Assembly: GCF_000179595.2 (NCBI RefSeq)
Contig: NZ_JH556653.1
Coordinates: forward strand, 732,532 to 796,531
DNA: 64,000 nt
Source of the DNA: Acetivibrio cellulolyticus CD2
GTDB lineage: Bacteria; Bacillota; Clostridia; Acetivibrionales; Acetivibrionaceae
Reading direction: 5' to 3'
Positions 28,945-39,200 of the stretch are shown here, piece by piece; positions within the stretch are counted from its first letter, which is position 1; every line of letters starts with the position of its first letter. The position numbers and the translations under genes are program-made. Under the pieces are notes generated by a model that did not search any database, had not been told where the DNA came from, and saw nothing but the letters and a program-made list of their open reading frames with translations.

Positions 28945-30597
28945 ATGAAAATAATTACGAGGTTTTTTATAACTTTTATTATTACTGCTTTGCTTCTAGC
29001 CAATGCAGTCTATGCTGATGATCTACAGGATTCTATATATAATAATCCGCAGAAATTGAAAGAGTTTTATGATTTACTTGATCATGCCATTATGATGAAG
29101 GTTGATTGCCCTATTTCATTAGTAAATAAGGATGACAGATTAATTGATGATGACAATACATTGGTTAAACCTTACATAAAGAATGGTAGACTATTGGTGC
29201 CAGCGAGATTTATTACTGAAGCCAGCGGTGCAAGTATTATGTGGAATGGGAAAAATTCTACCGTTTCCATAGATATTAATGGAAAAGCTTATCTTATTGA
29301 TTTGAAAAAAGCACTTTTAAGCATGGATGGGAAAAATATAAAAATGGATGTTGTGCCAGAAATATTAAATGGAAGGCTTTTTTTGCCTATACGTGTAATT
29401 GCAGAACAGGTCCTGGATAAAGAGGTCTACTATAATAACCGAATAGTTCTTATCAGCGACAAAGGGAAAACTATTAATCCCAAATATGCAGATGAGTTAA
29501 CAAAACATTATGCTCAGTTTTTTGAGGACCGTATTCTTCTCAATATGATTGCTCCTAATGGCTATCAGGGGATAATTAATATGGAAGGAAAATACGTAGT
29601 AGAACCTAAATATAATCATATTGATGAATTTTTTGATGGAACAGCAAGTGTTTTGGTATTGGATAATGGTACTGAAAAATGGGGCATAATTGATTCTACT
29701 GGTAAAGAAATTATAAAACCTTTTTCGGAGTCGCCAATTTTTTATTCTGAAGGTCTTGCAGATGTAAAAGTAAATGATAAATTCGGTTTTATTGACCTAG
29801 AGGGAAATTTTGTAATTGAGCCAAAATATGAATTTTCGTACGGCTTTCAAAATAGTCTAGCGGTTGTTGAATCAGATGGTAAATATGGGTATATAAACAA
29901 AAATGGTGATTTTGAAATAGAGCCCCAATTTGAATCTGCTGATTCTTTTTATGGAGATTATGCCAGTGTTTCAAAGGATGTTGGAGGCAAGGAGTTATTT
30001 GGAATAATTGATAGAAAAGGAAATTTTGTAGTAGAACCTAAGTTTGATCACATTGAAGGATATAGGCAGACAGAAGAAGGAGTTTTTTTTAGTGCACGTC
30101 AAGGTGACTGGGAGAATGGCCTTTGGGGGACGATAAATATTAATGGCGATTGGGTTATTGAACCTAAATTCGACGATATGTTAGGGATTGATTCTTATGA
30201 CGATTATTTATCCGTTGAAGTAAATGGTAAATATGGAATTATAGATCTTGAAGGTAATTATCTTATTAGTCCGATGTCTGATGAGTATATTTTTTTGTAT
30301 AGCCCCGATGACATGAATGTTTATTGCGAGGACGGTAAGTATGGTTATGTAGATGGAAAAGGTGAAGTAATTATTTCTCCACAATTTGAAGATGCTGATT
30401 TATTTTTTAACGATTTGGCCCGCATAAAAGTAAATGGCAAATACGGCTTTATTGACAAGACGGGAAAAATAAAGATTGAGCCAATATATGAAGAAGCCAA
30501 GTATTTTCTTTATGGATTGGCAAGAGTAAGAATGGATGGGCTCTATAACTTCATAAATAAAAAAGGTAAACTTATGTTTTTTAGCAAAGCTAGTTGA
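28945..30597 (+). CDS. Secreted stalk-domain (copper amine oxidase N-like) and WG-repeat protein
   Basis: A 550-residue protein: signal peptide (~1-25), then a copper-amine-oxidase-N-like 'stalk' domain at ~65-175. The domain shows VKPYIKNGRLLVPARFI and NGRLFLPIRVIAEQV, the paired PxR motifs typical of clostridial cell-surface proteins. About nine WG (KWG) beta-repeats follow at ~190-550, with motifs such as KWGIIDSTGKEIIKP, FGFIDLEGNFVIEPKY and YGYINKNGDFEIEPQF. WG repeats form a binding beta structure; no enzymatic residue is evident. A hairpin overlaps the stop region and a strong terminator follows. Confidence 0.88.
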   Translation: MKIITRFFITFIITALLLANAVYADDLQDSIYNNPQKLKEFYDLLDHAIMMKVDCPISLVNKDDRLIDDDNTLVKPYIKNGRLLVPARFITEASGASIMWNGKNSTVSIDINGKAYLIDLKKALLSMDGKNIKMDVVPEILNGRLFLPIRVIAEQVLDKEVYYNNRIVLISDKGKTINPKYADELTKHYAQFFEDRILLNMIAPNGYQGIINMEGKYVVEPKYNHIDEFFDGTASVLVLDNGTEKWGIIDSTGKEIIKPFSESPIFYSEGLADVKVNDKFGFIDLEGNFVIEPKYEFSYGFQNSLAVVESDGKYGYINKNGDFEIEPQFESADSFYGDYASVSKDVGGKELFGIIDRKGNFVVEPKFDHIEGYRQTEEGVFFSARQGDWENGLWGTININGDWVIEPKFDDMLGIDSYDDYLSVEVNGKYGIIDLEGNYLISPMSDEYIFLYSPDDMNVYCEDGKYGYVDGKGEVIISPQFEDADLFFNDLARIKVNGKYGFIDKTGKIKIEPIYEEAKYFLYGLARVRMDGLYNFINKKGKLMFFSKAS

Positions 30598-30610
30598 GTA
30601 CTAGCTTTGC
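30584..30610 (+). terminator. Hairpin overlapping the WG gene stop
   Basis: A perfect 10-bp stem (30584-30593 with 30601-30610, 7-nt loop) spans the stop codon; the following sequence is A-rich. It may add to the main terminator 40 nt further on. Confidence 0.55.
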
Positions 30611-30648
30611 CAAAAAAACTAGATATTAAATTAGTTATAAAAGATAGT

Positions 30649-30697
30649 AAAGAGGATGGTATCTTGATTGATTTTTTAGATACCATCTTCTTTTTTT
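30649..30697 (+). terminator. Intrinsic terminator of the WG gene
   Basis: A 16-nt stem with one G-T pair (30649-30664 with 30678-30693) is followed by a T-tract. It is paralogous to the terminator at 28454. Confidence 0.87.
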
Positions 30698-30884
30698 GAA
30701 CTATAAGGACAATAAAGAAATTTGAATAAACAAACGCGAAGATGCCACTAGATCACTATGGTTTTGATAAAACGAAAGTTCTTGATTTGATTTCAAGGGT
30801 TTTCGTTGATTTCAGGGTAGAAATGTATTACTTTTATCTGTTAGAATGGGCCTGCAAGATAAGAAATATACCTTGGGTTTGATA

Positions 30885-32390
30885 TCATAACTCAGCAAGA
30901 TTAAATACGTCGATAATGATAAAAACAAGTCCTAATGCAAAAAATATGAGTGAAAAGTAAACATGCGATATAATTAGGACTATTATTCCTATTGTAAGAA
31001 ATATTAGAGCAAGTGACAGGTATGTATGGGATTTTAAAAATGAGAAAATAGGTTCGATAAATCCTTGATCCTCGACTATTTTATTTGTTGATTCGGTATG
31101 TACAAAATGTTCATTATAAAGAAACATAAAGTTCTTTACTTTGTCATGGTTCAATGTATTATCGGTACTTGCAACAAACTGATAACCGCAATTTGGACAT
31201 TTAACAACAAATAGAGATTTCCCAGTAATTTGTGGAAATATAGTTCCATCCTTTCTACATACAACTTTGCACATATTCGATTCAGAACTTGAAACTAAAG
31301 CTGTATTTAGGTTTATATGGATATCTGTAAGATAGTTTAAGTATGATTTTGCCGAATTATATGCTGTACCTAAACAAACCAACATTTCCTCTAAAGTTTG
31401 ATACGCCTTCATGCTATAAAGAAACTTCAAACATCTATTTGGTGTATCATCTAGTGAGAAATTTGTAATATATTCAAAATACTTAAAAAGCATTCGATGG
31501 GTTTTTACCAAGAAGGGTTCAATTTCTTTAGCAGATCGAATTTCATCAGCTTTTAAATTTTTATCTATATCGGATAATAACACCTGAATACTATAAATTA
31601 CCTCTTTTATATCCATTAACGTTTTAGTTGTGTTATTGGCATCAAAAAAGTTTTGTTTTAAATATGGTGAAAATTCATTATGATTCATAGCTTGAGTAAT
31701 GTAAATTTTACTCTGTGAAGATAATTGTGCATTATAAACATTTTCTGGTATGTTTCGCATGCTGCAAATTGTTTTATAGACAAATCCAAGATAGAAAGTT
31801 TTTACATAGCCAATCTCCATCTTGTAAGTAACTTCTTGTTTATTTTTATATACTGTTTTTTCATTCCTATGAGCATTAAGAATTAGATTTCCCAGCCCCA
31901 GATATATCGCTGCAATATCGGTTAATAGTTCGTTATCTAAAATTGACTTATGCCTTAAGTCGATTCCATGGTTAAAAAGATACTGGTGAGTCAATTCGTG
32001 AGCCAAAACACCTAACACAGCATCTTTCATTTTTAGTGAATTTTTATTGAGATTAATAGTAACATTATAGTCGGAGGTAGGTCTAATACTTCCACCTGTA
32101 TCGAAGGAAAGATCGTCTATATTTACATGTATTTTATTGGGTAGGTCTAAAAAGTTCGCTATTTTATTGGCAACAGAATCAATTGCATCATTATCGGAAA
32201 TATTTGCAAAATCAAGTGATTTAGAGTCAAGAAATTCTTGTGCAACCTTTCGGCCCAGTTCTTTTTCTAGCAATATAAGTTTGTCGATAAAATCTCCTAT
32301 TGACTTAATAATTCTTTCTTTAGCAATATCGTCTTCAATAGATTCTTCGCAGGGATAAAGATTTAATTCATCGTTCATATATTTCTCCAA
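30885..32390 (-). CDS. Membrane protein with gluzincin-like HELTH motif and C-terminal zinc ribbon
   Basis: A 501-residue protein with no signal peptide. Residues ~130-165 hold LAHELTHQYLFNHG followed by NELLTDIAAIYLG, the HExxH plus downstream Glu arrangement of zinc metallopeptidases. The middle (~200-380) is helical. A CPNCGYQF ribbon lies at ~396-403 with an earlier VCRKDG, and two adjacent membrane helices close the protein (~447-465 and 470-495). The catalytic part is therefore probably cytoplasmic and membrane-tethered. The ATG at 32390 has a weak aggag-like site. A deleted second copy of part of this gene is found at 28528-28637. Family assignment beyond 'HExxH protein' is uncertain. 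Confidence 0.72.
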   Translation of the reverse strand: MEKYMNDELNLYPCEESIEDDIAKERIIKSIGDFIDKLILLEKELGRKVAQEFLDSKSLDFANISDNDAIDSVANKIANFLDLPNKIHVNIDDLSFDTGGSIRPTSDYNVTINLNKNSLKMKDAVLGVLAHELTHQYLFNHGIDLRHKSILDNELLTDIAAIYLGLGNLILNAHRNEKTVYKNKQEVTYKMEIGYVKTFYLGFVYKTICSMRNIPENVYNAQLSSQSKIYITQAMNHNEFSPYLKQNFFDANNTTKTLMDIKEVIYSIQVLLSDIDKNLKADEIRSAKEIEPFLVKTHRMLFKYFEYITNFSLDDTPNRCLKFLYSMKAYQTLEEMLVCLGTAYNSAKSYLNYLTDIHINLNTALVSSSESNMCKVVCRKDGTIFPQITGKSLFVVKCPNCGYQFVASTDNTLNHDKVKNFMFLYNEHFVHTESTNKIVEDQGFIEPIFSFLKSHTYLSLALIFLTIGIIVLIISHVYFSLIFFALGLVFIIIDVFNLAEL

Positions 32391-32700
32391 TTTAACTTAT
32401 ATTTCATATATCATAAACAAAGAATGTATAAAACTCGTTACCCATTTAGTAAAAAAATCACTTTTATAATTATACTCGAAATCTATTCCATATTCCACAA
32501 AAACACATCAACACACAATAAACCTATTACATTTAACACAGGTTAAAATCCGATATTACAGTGTGATCATAAAAACTTTTTATAAAGGTGTCACAAAACT
32601 GTGTTATTATGTGTTTATATTACAGATAGCTAAATCTGCAGGTTTGGTTATCTACATAACCGCGGTTTAACAATATAAATAACTACTGGGAGGGAGAAAT
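32391..32700. other. Divergent region between HELTH protein and sigma-factor operon
   Basis: It contains the block (32449-32510) that recurs at 28640-28700. Further on, around 32588-32625, there is GTGTCACAAAAC followed by TTATTATG, a possible promoter for the sigma operon; whether it is autoregulated is unknown. The GGGAGGGAG at 32688-32696 is the ribosome binding site of the sigma gene. Confidence 0.4.
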
Positions 32701-33237
32701 ATAAAACTGTTTAATGCGATACACAAAAAGGAGCCTGAAAGTGTTCCTGAAGACTTCAATACTTCCTATGAGAAGTATTATGCAGTAGTTTTCAGACATT
32801 GCGCGTATCTTACCGGAGATGTCCAGTCAGCAGAGGATATAGCCCAGGAAACCTTTATAAAGCTTTATAATTCTCCCCCGGACCATGGTAATACAGGAGC
32901 CTGGCTTTCAAAAGTGGCAACCAACCTTGCTTACAATTATATTAGAGACCAGAAGACAAGGCGGAGTAAAGAGCCGGTAGCTGAGGAGCATGACGAAAAT
33001 AATGTGATATCTATCGAGGAAATAGCAATTAAGGACTCGGAGGTTAGGCTGACAAGAAAAATATTAAACCTCCTCAATCACCGCGATAGGCTTTGCCTTC
33101 TGCTTAAGTTTTCAGGATATAAGTACAACGAAATTGCAGAAATAGCAGGCATAGAAAAGGTCTCTGTCGGAAAAATCCTTTCAAGGGCTCAGGAAAAATT
33201 CAAGGAATTGTATTTAAAGGAGGCAAAAACTTTATGA
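32701..33237 (+). CDS. ECF-type RNA polymerase sigma factor with non-standard start codon
   Basis: A 178-residue sigma-70 family protein. Region 2 is visible as YYAVVFRHCAYLTGDVQSAEDIAQETFIKLY and ...WLSKVATNLAYNYIRDQKTRR; region 4 as LLNHRDRLCLLLKFSGYKYNEIAEIAGIEKVSVGKILSRAQEKF. The homologous frame runs well upstream of the first ATG/GTG/TTG (GTG at 32914, which would cut region 2 in half). The only sensible starts are ATA at 32701, one base away from ATG and 4 nt after GGGAGGGAG, or CTG at 32707. The stop overlaps the next gene by ATGA, so the pair is translationally coupled. Confidence 0.88.
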   Translation: MKLFNAIHKKEPESVPEDFNTSYEKYYAVVFRHCAYLTGDVQSAEDIAQETFIKLYNSPPDHGNTGAWLSKVATNLAYNYIRDQKTRRSKEPVAEEHDENNVISIEEIAIKDSEVRLTRKILNLLNHRDRLCLLLKFSGYKYNEIAEIAGIEKVSVGKILSRAQEKFKELYLKEAKTL

Positions 33238-34343
33238 AATGTCCGGGAAATGATGTGCTTCAGGCTTATATAGATGGTGAGCTGGAAATAGGCGTCAGAA
33301 AAAATATTGAAACTCATCTTGCTGACTGTGATAAATGCAAAAATCTGCTGGCAGTCCTCAAAGAAAATGACGATTTTGTTTTCGCAAAGCTCCAAAACTA
33401 CAGGCAGCACTTTGAAGAGTGCAATGTGCCTTGCAGCACACAGCATGAGGTAAATACCAAGAATATTATTATACACAATAAAGGAGTGTTTAAACATATG
33501 TTAAAGAATAGAAAGTTTGTCGCTGCAGCGTGTGCAGCATTGGTAGTCACAGTATGTATTACCGTTCAACCCGTTAGGGCAACACTTGCAAGTGCACTGT
33601 CTATTTTCAGGGTTGAGAATGTAAAAGGAATAAATTTAACTCTTGAAGACATACAACAGATCCAGCAGAAGCTTTCAAACGGTCAGGGCGAGATAAGCCT
33701 TGACAAAATGGGAAGCATAAAGATGCAAGGCGGCGAGAAAAGGACCTCTTCACCGGAAGACGTAAAGAAACTTTCTGATATTGCTGTCACTTTCCCATCC
33801 GTCCTTTCCGGCGAAATACCAAACGTTAATATTGTTGAACCTTCATCCATCGACTTTACACTTAATGCAAATAATGTAAACCAGATAATGAAATCCTATG
33901 GAGCCACAAAGCTTCTCCCTGACAATATTGACGGCAAAACCTTCAATATAGATTTTGCTTCACAGGTAACCATTAACTACCGTATAGATAACAAATCTAT
34001 TGGAATTACACAGACAAAAGCACCTCAAATAACAGTCCCTGAAGGTGTAAATGTTGATGAGGTATATAATGCTGTCGTAGAGATGCCCATACTTCCGAAC
34101 AACCTGCAGTCACAGTTAAAGTCCATAAAAGACTGGAAAAACACCCTTTACATCCCTGTGGTAGAGTCTGAATCGACAGAAGTTGATATAAACGGTGTAA
34201 AAGGTTATGTTTCCTCCAATAAAAGCGATCCAGAAAATCTTCCTTACTCATGGGTCATCTGGTGTAATAATGGTATTATCTATACTGTATCCGGAAGAAT
34301 AGATAGTGCCGAAATTCTGAATATTGCCAGGTCGATGAGATAA
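33234..34343 (+). CDS. Anti-sigma factor with zinc-finger (zf-HC2) and extracytoplasmic domain
   Basis: A 369-residue membrane protein. The N terminus is a ZAS-type anti-sigma domain: CPGNDVLQAYIDGEL...HLADCDKC, giving the HxxxCxxC signature at ~29-36. A single membrane helix follows at ~93-112 (FVAAACAALVVTVCITV), then a ~250-residue outer domain of unknown fold. It should hold the sigma factor encoded immediately upstream until an outside signal or proteolysis releases it. It overlaps the sigma gene by 4 nt and is followed after 24 nt by an ABC transporter, so the transporter is probably part of the same regulon. Confidence 0.88.
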   Translation: MKCPGNDVLQAYIDGELEIGVRKNIETHLADCDKCKNLLAVLKENDDFVFAKLQNYRQHFEECNVPCSTQHEVNTKNIIIHNKGVFKHMLKNRKFVAAACAALVVTVCITVQPVRATLASALSIFRVENVKGINLTLEDIQQIQQKLSNGQGEISLDKMGSIKMQGGEKRTSSPEDVKKLSDIAVTFPSVLSGEIPNVNIVEPSSIDFTLNANNVNQIMKSYGATKLLPDNIDGKTFNIDFASQVTINYRIDNKSIGITQTKAPQITVPEGVNVDEVYNAVVEMPILPNNLQSQLKSIKDWKNTLYIPVVESESTEVDINGVKGYVSSNKSDPENLPYSWVIWCNNGIIYTVSGRIDSAEILNIARSMR

Positions 34344-34367
34344 TACTTTGAAAATGAGGTGACTTAA

Positions 34368-35276
34368 TTGGTAATAGAGACAGAAAAGCTGACAAAGTAT
34401 TATGGAAATAAAATTGGCTGCCAGGATATAACAATATCTGTAGGCGAAGGTGATATTTTTGGGTTCCTCGGCCCGAATGGGGCTGGTAAAAGTACATTTA
34501 TTAAAATGCTGGTAGGGCTCTTGTTCCCTACCGGCGGCAAGGCTTTCGTACTCGGTAAACCTATTGGCGATGTAGATGTAAGAAAGAAAATCGGATACCT
34601 GCCAGAAAACTTCAAATACCAGGATTGGATGACAGGAGAAGATCTCCTGTCCTTTCATGCTTCCCTGTATAAATTAGATAAAAAAATCTCTTCATCAAAG
34701 ATAGAAGAGGTGCTTGACCTTGTCAAGCTTAAAGGCCATGAGCGCTATCGCGTAGGTACATACAGCAAGGGCATGCAACAGCGTATAGGTTTAGCCTGTG
34801 CCCTCCTTCCCGACCCCGATCTTCTTTTTTTGGATGAACCCACTTCCGCGCTTGATCCTGTAGGCAGGAAAGAAGTAAGGGACATAATGACAGTACTTAA
34901 GTCAAGGGGCAAAACAGTATTACTTAACAGTCACCTGCTCAGTGAGGTGGAAGCCGTGTGTGACAGTGCAGCAATAATAAAAAAAGGTTCGGTAATTAAG
35001 TACGGAAAAATGGATGATATACTTGAAAGCAAATTAATACTTGAGATACATGCAGAAGACTTAAATAATGAGGTCTTAAATAAACTTAGGAACTTTGACA
35101 GCGGCCTTACATATTCAAACAACATGGTACAAATGGAGATTAAGGACAGAACTGTCATACACCATATAGCCTCAATAATTGTTAACGGTGGCGGAAAGTT
35201 ATATGAGCTATCACCAAAGAGAGTCTCACTTGAAAGCGTATTTATAAATCTTGTAGAAGGTGGTGATAAGAGATGA
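34368..35276 (+). CDS. ABC transporter ATP-binding protein
   Basis: A 302-residue ABC ATPase: Walker A GPNGAGKST (~39-47), signature YSKGMQQRIGLA, Walker B LLFLDEPTSALDP, H-loop LLNSHLLSE. The start is TTG at 34368, preceded by GAGGTG with 6-nt spacing; no ATG gives a full N-terminal beta strand. It pairs with the ABC-2 permease whose ATG overlaps its stop. The arrangement resembles exporters controlled by ECF sigma/anti-sigma pairs in Firmicutes (antimicrobial peptide or envelope stress); the substrate is unknown. Confidence 0.94.
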   Translation: MVIETEKLTKYYGNKIGCQDITISVGEGDIFGFLGPNGAGKSTFIKMLVGLLFPTGGKAFVLGKPIGDVDVRKKIGYLPENFKYQDWMTGEDLLSFHASLYKLDKKISSSKIEEVLDLVKLKGHERYRVGTYSKGMQQRIGLACALLPDPDLLFLDEPTSALDPVGRKEVRDIMTVLKSRGKTVLLNSHLLSEVEAVCDSAAIIKKGSVIKYGKMDDILESKLILEIHAEDLNNEVLNKLRNFDSGLTYSNNMVQMEIKDRTVIHHIASIIVNGGGKLYELSPKRVSLESVFINLVEGGDKR

Positions 35277-36118
35277 TTACAATAGCAACAGCAACCTTCA
35301 AGGAAGCTTTAAGAAAAAAACTGCTCCTACTCGTTGCACTCCTTACTCTTATATATCTTATTATATTTGGGTTAATCACCTATTTTGTAAAAAGAGACAT
35401 TGGCACTGAAGAGACATTAAGCATTATTGTTGTATGTTCACAAATAGTATCCTTCCTCGGTTTTTACTTTTCAAGCATGCTTGTAGCATTTCTCACCATT
35501 ATGGTTTCTGTCGGTTCGATCTCTTCAGAAGTTGAAAGCGGTGTGATACATTCCGTAATAACCCGACCGATTAAACGCTCCAGTTATGTACTTGGAAAAT
35601 ATCTTGGTTTGGGAGTCCTAACAGTATCATACAGTATTTTTCTTTTCGCAGCCATAATCTCAATCTGTGCAATTTTCCAGCTGCCGATAGTCAAAACACT
35701 CGAACCTATGAATGTAATAAAAGGTCTTTTATTCTTCGTGCTTGAACCCATCGCAATTCTATCGCTTTCTATTTTCGGAAGCGCTTCCTTTAAAACACTA
35801 AGCAATGGAATATTTGTTGTTTCAATCTACATTCTAGGACTTATAGGCGGGGTCATGGAACAAATCGGCACACTTCTCAAAAATCAAGGCCTTGTAAACT
35901 GGGCAATTGTTTCAAGCCTGATTTCCCCTTTTGATATAATATACCGGCAAATGCTTTCATCAATATTCTCAAACCTTGGTATTACTAATCCCTTTGGGTT
36001 AGTAAACGGAACAGCGGGCACAACTCCAAGCATATGGATGCTTATCTACATATTGGCATATATTCCCGTAATGATTATTTTTGCGATTAAAAAATTCAGA
36101 GTAAAAGACATCTCCTGA
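35273..36118 (+). CDS. ABC-2-type transporter permease
   Basis: A 281-residue protein with six membrane segments (about 16-37, 60-82, 108-133, 145-167, 177-198, 250-270). The first cytoplasmic loop between helices (SSEVESGVIHSVITRPIKRSSYVLGKYLG) is typical of NatB/ABC-2 permeases. It overlaps the ATPase gene by 4 nt (ATGA) and closes the sigma operon. Confidence 0.9.
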   Translation: MITIATATFKEALRKKLLLLVALLTLIYLIIFGLITYFVKRDIGTEETLSIIVVCSQIVSFLGFYFSSMLVAFLTIMVSVGSISSEVESGVIHSVITRPIKRSSYVLGKYLGLGVLTVSYSIFLFAAIISICAIFQLPIVKTLEPMNVIKGLLFFVLEPIAILSLSIFGSASFKTLSNGIFVVSIYILGLIGGVMEQIGTLLKNQGLVNWAIVSSLISPFDIIYRQMLSSIFSNLGITNPFGLVNGTAGTTPSIWMLIYILAYIPVMIIFAIKKFRVKDIS

Positions 36119-36189
36119 TTTTTATTATTGCTCGCACTATTTGGAATTTTACATATAACAGCTGCTTTAAGATTTGCTTTGCAACTTTC

Positions 36190-36225
36190 TAAAATAAAAG
36201 AGGGCTTCCTCTATGGTTGCCCTCT
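36190..36225 (-). terminator. Intrinsic terminator of the minus-strand subtilase gene
   Basis: The 7-bp stem 36199-36205/36219-36225 is followed on the minus strand by a T-rich tract (tttattttag). It lies 39 nt beyond the stop of the 36264 gene, in the gap between convergent operons. Confidence 0.75.
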
Positions 36226-36263
36226 CAAATTCAAGAAACGTATATACTTTTGTCCCAAAGTTT

Positions 36264-39200
36264 TTATTTTACTTTAAATGAGGATTCTGCGGACATATTT
36301 CCATCAGCGTCTATGTCTACAGTCAATTCTATCTTGTAAATTCCGCTTTCTATCAATTGTGGATCAAGCTTAATAGCAGAATTTGTATAGAAATCCGGGG
36401 ATTTTGCTGAGAAAATCACATCATCGAAGGAATCCTTGATATTAATGAAAGGTGCCCTTATATCATAGTATGGTATATCTATATACTCTCTTGTAACAAT
36501 ATCAAACAGCTTAATTTCTCCATTTACTTTCCTCAACATTACTCTACCTTTAGAAGACTGAATTTTCTCGGAGTAAAACCAGAAATAGCTATTGTCATAA
36601 ATCTTAACAACTCTATTGCCATATTTGTCTGCTATTGTGTTTGTAGTTTTTAATGTTTCGCCTGCTTTGTAAATTGACTTGTTTGGCTTTATTGACATAC
36701 TAAAATCAGTTCCACAATTTATAACAGTGCTTTTACCGGAAAAATCTTTCTGTGACTTCAATTCATAAAGGTACGAATTGCCGTATTCTGCGTTTGCACA
36801 AAGAATGTCCAAATCGTAGAGACCTTTTGATACTTTAACAGCTCTATCCTTTGTAAGGCTTAATGAAGAACTGAAACCTGTCTTTGAGTCACTTATAACA
36901 ACATCAATAGCATCTTTCTCCGACTTACTATCAAGACTAACCTCAGTAAGGTTATCAGGAGTAAATTCCACTGGCTGAGGATTTTTTGTTTTTAAACCAA
37001 TTGACTCATTAGGCTTAAATATTATGCGTTCTGTTGATAATAAATCTGCTGAAATTATATCTGCTTCTAAGTTATAAGTTCCCTTAGAAACATATATCTT
37101 GCCCATATCAATACCAACTGCTTGAGCATCAATACCTAACAATGCTGAATAGGTTGATGTACCGCAAGGCATTGATATAAAATAAACACTTGGGTTATCA
37201 ATTGTTTTTCCATCCTCATCTTTTGCCGAAAGATCGACTTTCTGCAATTGAGTTGACGATAAATTATAAATCGCAGGAGATTTACCATCTTTTGTATATA
37301 TGGTGTTATTCATAACAACAGAAAGCTCACCATAAACATCATTACTTACAGTATCCGATATTTCACCATTTGATTCATAAGTAGTTGAAGTCACAACAAA
37401 TTTATAATTTGCTTTTGGCAATGAAACAAACATTTCACCATTTAGAAGGTTTGTGCCATCAAAATAGTAGGTTTCGCCTGTCAATGTGTTTATTGCTTCA
37501 ACTGAAGCTGATGTTGCTTTTGTTTTATCCGGTTGTTCTATTATGAACTTTACAGCATCACTCTTAACTTCCCTACTAACGCTAAGCGAAGTCTCGGCTT
37601 GAATCAAGTACGGAAGATCCGCAACCAATTTCAACTTATATTTATCTGTTGCCAAACTCTGCGGTAATTGCATGTAGATGCCACCACTAAAGTAATAGAA
37701 TAGATTTTCACTCATTATCACATTATCTTTACTGTCAACAAGAGTTAATGTAACTGGGCTTTTTAACTCGATTTCTACAGGTTCTTCGGGTTCTTCTGTT
37801 TCTCTGAAAGCATTACTAACAGAGTCAAGCGTTCTAATCTTAACTTTATTTGCTCCGGTTTTATAAGTCAAAATGTTTTTATTATTAAGTAAACCAAATA
37901 ATTCCTCAAAATCAGAAATCATAAATACAAGTTCATTGCCATAACTATCAATTATAGAATTATTAACATTAAGCTCTTCTCCTGGAATAAATTTAGTCTT
38001 ATCCAATTCAATTTTTCCTGTTAGTGTGCCTCCAAAACTTATAGAGTTTTCATTACCGCTTTCAAGCGCTAGCTCAGTACTTTGAAGAGAAACGTATGCC
38101 AATTGACCATCTTTTTCCCCTGTTATATCCAAACCACATACATAGCTGCCAGGTGTCAAATATACATCAGGCAGATTTAACATATCATCAACCCCGAATC
38201 CACAGGTAAGATGTGAGTCTTTAAGCCCCAACGAAATAGAACCACCTTGAGTTGTAAAACCGTGGATATTCTTATATGAGGCATCTACTTTAGCCAGATT
38301 TGAAATATCAGAATCCATTGCTATATATGAATTATCTGAATTCACCTCAACATCATCGGTATTAAGAAGATATATAGCATCTATTCCTGCATTTCCAGAA
38401 ACATTTTCATCCAGCACTTCAACAGTGTAGCTAATTGCCTGAAAAGAATACGTTCCCGGATTTAGATATGTTTCTATTAAGCCACCTTCAGTATTTGAAA
38501 ACATAAAGAAATCAAAGCTATTTTCAGAACCAGGAAATTTATATGATGCAAACAAATCGGAAGACTGCTCTTCTAGCCCCACATCAATGGTAACCGGCAC
38601 CAGATCACTTCCGTCCATTTCAATTACACCGGGTGCTTTAGCTTCTTTTACTTCTGTAGCATAAGAATATTGATCGCCATTTTGAATTCCGTAATTTGCA
38701 ACAACAACATAATCGTTTCCGTTTGGTGCTGTAGATCCTGGAATTATTGCGACACCGCTTTTAGAAGTCATTCCAGAATAAATGTAATCATAGTATGTTT
38801 CTCCATTTTCAGTGTGCTTGTTATAAACTTCAACATAACCACCCTTAACTGGCTCGCCTTCATTTGTCAATTTTACTCTAAGTCCTGTATAAACGGTATT
38901 TCTTATACTAATTTTAATTTCTTTAGTGTACGTTTGATCTTCTTTATCTGTTGCAACTACCTTGAGTGTATGCATACCATCAATGAACTTATTTGTATCG
39001 AGCTCGAAGTTTGTAAACATTTTATTTTCGTAAACAGCTTCAGCAACTGACTCGTCAACCGAACCTTCAGCAGACTCTTCATCAGTTTTTACAACAGACT
39101 CGTCTTCAGGCTTGACGTCAGATGTGTTTTCTACAGACCCTACAACAGTTTCATCAATGTATAAATCTGTTTTAACAATCTTTTCAGGATAGGTAAATCT

